This document shows, piece by piece, positions 60,201 through 64,000 of a stretch of DNA of 64,000 bases; the stretch's first letter is position 1; every line of letters begins with the position of its first letter. The DNA is taken from positions 11,663,501-11,727,500 of the forward strand of contig OZ014411.1 of assembly GCA_963965975.1 (NCBI GenBank), given 5' to 3'. A model generated the notes under the pieces. The model had not been told where the DNA came from. It made no database searches and saw only the letters and a program-made list of their open reading frames with translations. Origin of the DNA: Xestospongia bergquistia (taxonomy: Eukaryota; Porifera; Demospongiae; Haplosclerida; Petrosiidae). The translations under genes were made by a program, and so were the position numbers.

Positions 60201-63200
60201 TATAGTAATTTTAGTGCAGGCATAATATTTTATTTCTTTTTTTGTTTGTCATTGTTTCTATTTTTTTAGATCAATGAATTTGTTATTTCATTCAAAGTTT
60301 AACTTAGAGGAGATAAAACAAGTATTACCATCGCTAATGTGTCATCCTCAATACACTATTATTAAGCAATCTTTACTATTTCAAAATCTATTGAAGGAGT
60401 CAGAAGAGGTATTATCCAGTACTAATTTTATCAATATTCTGTATCACACACATTCTTGTCTTGAAGTTTACTGGTGCAAAATTAAAGCAAATATTACTAT
60501 AGTCATTAAAATAAGATACTATTAGTACAATATTGTATTTTGTATGATGATGTACATTTGTTTTTCATTTAGGATACCTTATTGGTCACTGCTGTCTCTC
60601 TTGTTTTGTTAAGTAAAGATGTATTTGAAACTAAACAAGTCTTTGACAGTCTACTTCAATCATATTGTATAGAGATTAGCACAGAATTGTTTTATTGTAT
60701 GGCAACATTGTTTTATTATCTTTGGAGAATCAAAGTCATCCCTCAAAGGTACCTATTTGTCTCCATTACTTTGTAATAGGGTGGTAGCCCTGTTTATAGC
60801 AAACTTTTGAAACTGGTATAGTACATCTTAATACATCAGTTTAATATGTGCATTGGTTAACTATTATTGTGCATTTTAATTGTAAACTGAAAATGGTGGA
60901 GTAATTAAATATAGCAAAGCTGTGGTTAGGCATGGCACTCTACCACAAGTATGAAATCAGATTATAGCTTCTGCTTAACTTTCCAAATAATGCACAATTT
61001 TAGGGTGATTTACATTTTTCAATTAATATTGTGTTACTTCTTATAGATTATATGATATAATTATAATTAATGTAATGTTAAATTGATGTATTATCTACTT
61101 TATTACTGACAGGCTACATTATCAAACTTACTACATTTTGAAGAACTTTCTCTTTAGGTAACAAAAGTTTGTAATATACTTATGACATTGTTTACTTATA
61201 ATTGAGTACCTCATCCTTCTTTGCCTAATAGTCCCGTATTTTGAGCAAGGATTAGTTTAACATAGGGAAATACATCACCTGTATTATAAATTGTAGTTTG
61301 ATTTCAAATAATTTGACTAATAAATAATATTGTCATATGACGGATTTTGTTTTCACTCATGTGCCAGGTAATTCACTATAAGTATTTTGGATGACATGGT
61401 ATTTATACATGTATGTCACATTTTAAATTTTGTTGTATGCAACTTTGATGAGCAATGAATGAAAGTAACTCTGCATCCTTAAACCACATAGCAACCAGCG
61501 AATTAACCCTCACCACTAGTGCTATGATGGTGTATGTGACTAATAAGTCTTAAAGCTTCTTGTTACCTTATTTTAACCATTTTATAGCTAGTAGTCTTCC
61601 ACAGACACTGCTAACAATTATGTAATCTTTATAGCTCTAGTCAGTGTTTCACTGAGAAGTTAGTATCTTCCAAAACAATTACAGGATGATTTTTTCAATT
61701 ATAAACTTGTTTTATTTTCATGTATAATCATGTGTAATAACAATAACACATTATATAGTTGTTAATATTATTGATAGAGGTGACACAAGTGTCAGATTAA
61801 CTGAAGAACAAAATGCAATAGTTAAACATCCTATATCACCTGGTCATGTCTGGAAGATTCTTGCTTTTGCTGGTAAGTGATACATATGCTGCATACTCAC
61901 TTTGTTCATTGTAACTCTTTTGCAAGTAAATGTGCACACAGATTATTACTAAACTTAAATTACTTTTGGCAAACATTTTGTTAGCTGCATGCAATGTAGT
62001 TGTGGCATTCTGTATGATAATTGTTCAATTGCAAATATTGTATATCATCTGTTCCATAAATATGTTCTCACTGTCAAAACGAGCAATATTATATTAGTGC
62101 ATTCTATACGCCTTATCACATTTTTGTTATGTAACATCTTTTGACGGCAGCATAGCTTTCCCTATATCTCTCCAGATTTAGCAAAATGTAGCTCTTCATA
62201 GCAATAGGAATAGTATAAAAATAATGTTAGAACTGTTCTTACAAATACAATCTTGTTATTTAGGTACTGGGAAGACAACTAGTTTGATTCACCTGGCTCG
62301 TAAAAACAGTGCTTTGAAGTTTTTATATCTTTGTTACAACAAGTCTGTTCAAGAATGTGCTCAAAAAGTCTTTGGAAGTAATGTAAAATGTCAAACATTC
62401 CATTCATTGGCTTTCCGAACAGCTGGGTTAGTATAAAAACATTTTCTTCACACACTTGTGTACCCAGGAATATTTAAGCAAAGAAGGAGTATACAGTCCC
62501 ATTTAATATATGTACAGAGGCAAAGATTATTATACTTTAAATGGCCTACTATATTGATAAAGAAGAGATGGATGGTCCTTATACTTTCTGTATACTCCTC
62601 CTCCATTTTATACTTATAGTGTACTCACACTTGTATTGTATTTTAATTGAAACATAAGCTTGTATTTAATATAGACTTGTTAATTTAGTTTAAATAAATG
62701 TGTGCAGTAGACTTTCTAAAACTACATTACTATATCGTTATGGAGGAGGAGTATACAGAAAGTATAAGGACCATACATTACTATATCGGCATTTAGTCTG
62801 TTCTTTCTGTATGTTCTGTCTTCCACATTACTTAGATTATAATAAATCCCAATCCATGCTTATATAGAAGTTTTGTCTAAACATGTTTTACAATGTACAT
62901 TTATTAGTAAGTCTAAATATATATCACAAAGATATTGACATATCATTTGTTTTGCAGATCAATGTACAAGCACAAGTTTCTTCATGGTAACTTTAATGTT
63001 AATTATGTTTCAAAGGCTGTTAATAAGCAAGATCAAAAAATATTAGATCACTTATCATATTCTAAATACATTGTGGAAACACTGGAATGTTTTATGGCAT
63101 CATCTGATCCTGTTATAACTGAAGATCATGTTCCCGAGATAAATGATATAGGAACTAAAGCCAAATTTTTGGAGTGTTTTTTTACACACCAATGTCTTCA

Positions 63201-64000
63201 TCTGATCAACAGAAATTAACTAAAATGGTATAATTTTGTATTATAATAATTGTCTCTTTTGTATCAATGAGTGTGTATTATTGTCAATATTGTACATATA
63301 TTAAATTGTCTTGATTATTTAATTGTTTACTTATAGGTAGTAACTGAAGCTCGCTCTTTGTGGTCTAAAATGAAAGATGTTAAAGACAAAGATGTATATA
63401 TGCCACATGATGGTAATGTTATGACTGTCTAAATATGTTTGATTAATCTTTGATGTATATTTACATGCCTTGTCAAAATTCTTGTTGTACACCATTTGTA
63501 TATTGTACATTGGTTACCTCGCATTTGGTCTAATAATGTTAGAAGTTGGATAGTCAGACAAAATGGAAGTACAAATGAAAACACAATGTTTGTATTATGG
63601 TGCATTGTTAAGCTATTTAACTTCTGTTTCTTTTATACAGGTTACCTCAAAGTCTATCAATTACAGAATCCTCAAATATTAGGTTATGACTGTATATTAG
63701 TTGATGAAGCACAAGATATTACTCCAGGTATTAAGTCAATATATACTGTAATAATATAATATAAAATATAGCTATAATCTCAGTGGTTCAAGGTCAAACA
63801 TGTCCAAAAGTGTTTGTTGGAGATCCTTATCAACAAATCTATGCATTTCGGGGAGCGGTGAGTGCTCTTGATGCTATAGAACCAACTCACACATTCTATT
63901 GAACTGAGGTATTTTGTGATATTTCTGGTCAGCATTCAGGAATTGTGCCTTTATCTTCATACAAATCTAGTCTTTCAGATTTGGTCCCAATATTGCATTT
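30157..64000 (+). CDS. FBH1: F-box DNA helicase 1, partial at both ends
   Basis: Exons seen: 30157-30278, 42106-42227, 60270-60408, 60573-60748, 61778-61872, 62264-62426, 62958-63227, 63337-63412, 63641-63727, 63772-63908 and 63971 to beyond the window. Splice phases agree throughout. Order: F-box ([28 protein letters not shown]), WRKLYYK segment, helical middle, then a UvrD-like SF1 helicase: motif I LAFAGTGKT (61860-62280), motif Ia [15 protein letters not shown], motif [10 protein letters not shown] (63690-63716), motif [19 protein letters not shown], then SFRFG. Vertebrate FBH1 is a 3'-5' helicase in an SCF ubiquitin ligase that removes RAD51 and limits recombination at stalled forks. Oddities: a one-base frame slip in a seven-T run at 63177-63183 and an in-frame TGA at 63900-63902; both may be sequence errors or real lesions. 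The start and the C-terminal helicase half are not in the window. Confidence 0.92.
30279..31427. other. FBH1 intron sequence, nothing seen
   Basis: AT-rich, no motif or repeat structure recognised. Confidence 0.5.
31560..32045 (-). pseudogene. Tc1/mariner-like DDE transposase fragment
   Basis: Minus strand: [16 protein letters not shown], a stop, then [27 protein letters not shown] and [16 protein letters not shown]. This is the DDE_3-type core common in sponge and cnidarian genomes. The second catalytic block, normally VMDNAPYHS, here reads VMSSYHSR, so the acidic residue is lost. The last part (catalytic E/D) is missing after about 31580. Confidence 0.7.
32440..32850 (-). pseudogene. Ty3/gypsy integrase C-terminal fragment
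   Basis: Minus strand: [38 protein letters not shown], then a degenerate tail. This matches the segment after the catalytic glutamate of gypsy integrases (ERAVQTFK...YRTTPHSTTG..PAELL). No LTR was linked to it. Confidence 0.75.
32851..34796. other. FBH1 intron sequence, no gene
   Basis: No recognisable coding remnant. Composition changes near 33900-34700 (less AT-rich), suggesting an unrecognised old insertion. Confidence 0.4.
35940..37050 (-). pseudogene. CACTA/EnSpm-type (TNP2-like) transposase fragment
   Basis: Minus strand: [26 protein letters not shown], then [29 protein letters not shown] (near 36640-36540), and further down a segment with [20 protein letters not shown] and a WYLLSKV end (36090-35960). 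I associate this order with TNP2-type transposases from animal CACTA elements. Stops and gaps break it. It lies inside the gypsy remnant and in the same orientation. Confidence 0.5.
37472..37494 (+). repeat. Poly-G tract
   Basis: Sixteen G, one A, six G. It falls within the dead gag region and is a likely site of length error in sequencing. Confidence 0.95.
38660..39106 (+). other. Open frame with Ser/Pro-rich stretch, function unknown
   Basis: 148 codons, with a Ser/Pro/Asn-rich central tract followed by a basic KKRKPLK cluster and a Cys-rich end. The composition is repeat-like and the frame sits among transposons in an FBH1 intron. I do not recognise it; it may be part of a transposon accessory protein. 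Confidence 0.25.
39159..39300. mobile_element. 142-bp inverted-repeat element (MITE-like)
   Basis: GGCAACTTTGTTGC at the left end is inverted at the right end, and similar GTTGCTAGCAAC text fills the inside. It resembles the ends of the Harbinger at 44327-50480. It abuts the truncated pogo-like frame at 39300. Confidence 0.5.
39300..39640 (-). pseudogene. N-terminal part of a pogo/CENP-B-like transposase
   Basis: Minus strand: a psq-type helix-turn-helix ([15 protein letters not shown]) followed by [19 protein letters not shown] and [13 protein letters not shown], the second DNA-binding part. The DDE domain is absent because the frame ends at the adjoining MITE. Only the DNA-binding half remains. 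Confidence 0.75.
40489..41230 (-). pseudogene. hAT transposase fragment
   Basis: Minus strand: [17 protein letters not shown] near 41225, a DTWTS-type motif near 41040, [12 protein letters not shown] near 40910, [12 protein letters not shown] near 40740 and [19 protein letters not shown] near 40680, the hAT dimerisation end. Several stops and frameshifts. It directly follows a non-LTR fragment with the same orientation, so one probably inserted next to the other. Confidence 0.7.
41231..41990 (-). pseudogene. C-terminal part of a non-LTR retrotransposon with a PD-(D/E)XK-like end
   Basis: Minus strand: [68 protein letters not shown], a [10 protein letters not shown] zinc-like pair and [14 protein letters not shown] recognise this order from RT-containing repeats in sponges and cnidarians, where a Cys-rich finger precedes a restriction-endonuclease-like core. 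Stops are frequent. The RT catalytic part lies outside the copy. Confidence 0.55.
42106..42227 (+). other. FBH1: Second recognised FBH1 exon
   Basis: TTTCAG acceptor, GTATGT donor, phase 0 in and phase 2 out; the next exon at 60270 completes an AGA codon (R). The peptide [16 protein letters not shown] corresponds to the post-F-box region of FBH1. It is isolated by 11.8 kb and 18.0 kb of transposon-rich intron. Confidence 0.85.
42355..42545 (-). pseudogene. Tigger/CENP-B-type helix-turn-helix fragment
   Basis: Minus strand: [20 protein letters not shown] and [17 protein letters not shown], the first helix-turn-helix of Tigger/CENP-B transposases. It starts 128 bp after the preceding exon's donor and stops after about 60 codons. 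Confidence 0.75.
42833..44323 (-). pseudogene. BED-type hAT transposase, split by a Harbinger element
   Basis: Minus strand from 44323: [44 protein letters not shown], a likely small intron at about 43940-43894, [36 protein letters not shown]-like block, and [18 protein letters not shown], the dimerisation domain, at about 43000. Frameshifts separate pieces. Its BED finger lies on the far side of the Harbinger at 50484-50690. Confidence 0.85.
44483..45301 (+). pseudogene. Harbinger (HARBI1-like) transposase, internally deleted
   Basis: 44483-44653 encodes the N-terminal part ([19 protein letters not shown]) ending at a stop. From about 44700 the DDE core resumes ([20 protein letters not shown]), then slips frame near 44780 and continues to 45301 with FVADEAFPL and [18 protein letters not shown]. 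The D, D and E positions are visible, but the middle (roughly 130 codons or more) is missing, so no active enzyme is expected. Confidence 0.8.
45509..46024 (-). CDS. MADF/Myb-like accessory protein of Harbinger, 5' end displaced
   Basis: Two exons on the minus strand, 46024-45893 and 45702-45509, joined by GT-AG. The product matches MADF domains: [64 protein letters not shown]. In PIF/Harbinger a Myb/SANT-MADF protein helps the transposase bind DNA. The natural start appears to be the ATG at about 50243 on the minus strand (MAEGTMD), now separated by a Mutator-like insertion. The ATG inside the inserted terminal repeat (MACH) could serve as a replacement start. Confidence 0.65.
46187..46961. 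mobile_element. 775-bp hAT-type non-autonomous element
   Basis: The ends TAGGGTTGGGTAAATTATGC and its near-complement at 46942-46961 form short inverted repeats. ATCATTCA (46179-46186) and GTCATTCA (46962-46969) make a 7/8 target duplication. Eight-base duplication plus TAGGG ends indicate hAT. The minus-strand frame inside at 46624-46845 (acidic then basic [14 protein letters not shown]) is not a transposase. It is inserted between the left end and the PHD frame of the Mutator-like element. Confidence 0.75.
47121..47363 (-). CDS. PHD-finger frame linked to the Mutator-like transposase
   Basis: 80 codons with a complete C4HC3 PHD pattern: CGVCWK, then [15 protein letters not shown] and FLCKSC. 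PHD fingers commonly read histone H3 tails. The frame lies downstream of the MULE transposase on the same strand, inside the same terminal repeats, so it is probably a C-terminal exon of that transposase, giving SWIM plus PHD. The intact finger contrasts with the broken transposase. Confidence 0.65.
   Translation of the reverse strand: MTKLRWAKSSIEEQRKIEKMMVKTNVKVCGVCWKEDDEDTNGEQILWIQCDSCGLWSHISCCDSTIEDENFLCKSCTVTF
47593..49560 (-). pseudogene. Mutator-like transposase with SWIM finger
   Basis: Minus strand from 49560: N-terminal part ([40 protein letters not shown]), the DDE start ([22 protein letters not shown] at about 48790), [33 protein letters not shown], and a SWIM finger ([22 protein letters not shown] at about 47910). 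Damage: in-frame stops near 49407, 48900 and 48214 and a one-base frame slip near 48640. The stop at 48214 stands where an Arg CGA would be expected, a typical CpG decay. Family role is cut-and-paste transposition with about 9-bp duplication. Confidence 0.85.
50484..50690 (-). pseudogene. BED finger of the split hAT
   Basis: Minus strand: [20 protein letters not shown], then TSNLQKH and GKH: a complete BED C2H2 finger with one stop after the first His. The frame continues to KKQTVMS at 50484, where the Harbinger begins; it resumes at 44323. Confidence 0.8.
50691..51949. other. FBH1 intron sequence, no gene
   Basis: The minus strand at about 51010-50815 reads as a Lys/Glu/Gln-rich, coiled-coil-like stretch with stops, possibly an old exon remnant or chance. 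Nothing else recognised. Confidence 0.45.
51950..52040 (+). repeat. 90-bp direct repeat, copy 1
   Basis: Near-identical to 52673-52762 (shared CATACCAATTATGGATCAAT). The two copies bracket a minisatellite and a MULE fragment. Confidence 0.9.
52102..52161 (+). repeat. 15-bp minisatellite, four units
   Basis: Four head-to-tail units of CCCATTTCGCCTACT with minor changes. Confidence 0.95.
52293..52661 (-). pseudogene. C-terminal fragment of a Mutator-like transposase
   Basis: Minus strand: [19 protein letters not shown], then [23 protein letters not shown] and [10 protein letters not shown]. This is the conserved post-catalytic helix region of FLYWCH-type MULEs. It starts with an ATG by chance; the DDE part is missing. 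The ORF is otherwise open for 122 codons. Confidence 0.75.
52673..52762 (+). repeat. 90-bp direct repeat, copy 2
   Basis: Second copy of 51950-52040, starting 11 bp after the MULE frame's first codon. Confidence 0.9.
52763..53744. other. FBH1 intron sequence, no gene
   Basis: Short open frames on both strands overlap each other with no recognised motif. Confidence 0.45.
53745..54718. repeat. Duplicated transposon segment, left copy
   Basis: The sequence from about 54035 to 54718 recurs at about 58505-59208 in the same orientation with many small differences (shared CAACACTGACAACATGGCTT). The left copy also holds, at 53894-54010, a broken plus-strand frame starting MPPKKK and continuing [20 protein letters not shown], typical of an accessory DNA-binding protein in sponge and cnidarian transposons. 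Class unresolved. Confidence 0.7.
55371..57255 (-). pseudogene. gypsy pol: end of RT, RNase H, integrase
   Basis: Minus strand: RT end ([20 protein letters not shown]), after a frame break RNase H with [15 protein letters not shown] and [14 protein letters not shown], integrase zinc finger ([17 protein letters not shown]), core with VDHAGPF and SDNGPAFTS, a stop at 55776, then the catalytic-Glu region and the post-integrase part to 55371. The RT active-site block and the protease are missing because gag joins directly to a point just after the YxDD motif. It could not replicate by itself. Confidence 0.88.
57236..58152 (-). pseudogene. gypsy gag with two zinc knuckles
   Basis: Starts [10 protein letters not shown] at 58152, shifts frame near 57980, and reads through the capsid region ([38 protein letters not shown]) to two CCHC knuckles ([12 protein letters not shown] and [14 protein letters not shown]). 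It packages the RNA in related elements. The frame ends right after the knuckles at the deletion junction with pol. Confidence 0.88.
58505..59208. repeat. Duplicated transposon segment, right copy
   Basis: Right copy of the 54035-54718 sequence. On the minus strand both copies carry a coding remnant, clearer here (58925-59137: [20 protein letters not shown]). The gypsy element lies between the two copies. Confidence 0.75.
59209..60269. other. End of the transposon-rich FBH1 intron
   Basis: A minus-strand frame at 59359-59562 reads [20 protein letters not shown], which resembles a repeat-borne protein (tentatively DUF6589-like) seen in cnidarians and sponges. It may belong to the duplicated element just to its left. 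From 59600 to 60269 nothing is recognised. Confidence 0.4.
61778..63908 (+). other. FBH1: FBH1 helicase motifs I to III
   Basis: Walker A is split across exons: FAG at the end of 61778-61872 and TGKTTSL at the start of 62264-62426. Walker B is LVDEAQD in 63641-63727, motif [16 protein letters not shown] in 63772-63908. ATP-binding residues (K of GKT, DE of DEAQ) are all present. A GTGAGT inside motif III (63856) is a possible cryptic donor. The TGA at 63900 follows HTFY; the frame then continues [12 protein letters not shown] across the next splice. Confidence 0.9.
62572..62774. repeat. Perfect 35-bp inverted repeat in an FBH1 intron
   Basis: 62572-62606 is the exact reverse complement of 62740-62774 (ATGGTCCTTATACTTTCTGT...), with 133 bp between. 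It is in the 531-bp intron after the Walker A exon. Related AT-rich text (CATTACTATATCG) is repeated beside the right arm, so this is probably a small foldback element. Confidence 0.9.

Noticed and set aside
1-64000. CRISPR arrays, tRNA or rRNA genes, bacterial operons
   Set aside because: No regularly spaced short repeats with unique spacers, no tRNA or rRNA signature sequences, and gene structure is eukaryotic.

Overview
The window is AT-rich eukaryotic DNA with GT-AG introns, small exons and very many decayed transposable elements. The mix of gene families (an animal-type vinculin tail, ZU5 and death domains, an FBH1 helicase and an oligopeptide-transporter-like MFS protein) and the transposon families (BED-type hAT, FLYWCH/SWIM Mutator-like, PIF/Harbinger, pogo/Tigger, Ty3/gypsy) points to an early-branching animal. 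A demosponge is my best guess; this is inference, not proven here.

Layout. (1) 1-10456, plus strand: the 3' part of a multi-exon gene entering from the left. It encodes ankyrin repeats, each in its own 99-bp exon, then ZU5, a UPA-like region, a death domain and, in matching splice phase, a complete vinculin-type tail. Three tandem genomic copies of the ankyrin exon region lie at 1-1960. The last long intron holds dead hAT and RecQ-like fragments. (2) 10457-13993: no gene; a 1.09-kb element with about 135-bp terminal inverted repeats. (3) 13994-15550, minus: one intact single-exon gene for a POT/SLC15-like transporter. (4) 15551-30156: no host gene recognised; LINE, FLYWCH-MULE, hAT and gypsy remnants and several tandem or direct repeat families. 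(5) 30157 to the end, plus strand: FBH1 (F-box DNA helicase 1). Its F-box exon is at 30157, the second recognised exon at 42106, and a run of helicase exons occupies 60270-64000. Introns of 11.8 and 18.0 kb carry most of the transposons, while the other introns are only about 45-1030 bp.

The 18-kb FBH1 intron contains a clear nest: a hAT element is split by a 6.15-kb Harbinger with a 3-bp TTA target duplication. That Harbinger's MADF-like gene is split near its start by a 4.2-kb SWIM/PHD Mutator-like element, which in turn carries a 775-bp hAT-type non-autonomous element. A Ty3/gypsy element with two 166-bp LTRs lies further right.

Most interesting points: the ankyrin-ZU5-UPA-death-vinculin-tail chimera, which would join death-fold signalling to an actin-binding module; an in-frame TGA and a T-run frameshift in otherwise conserved FBH1 helicase exons; and the datable nest of insertions.
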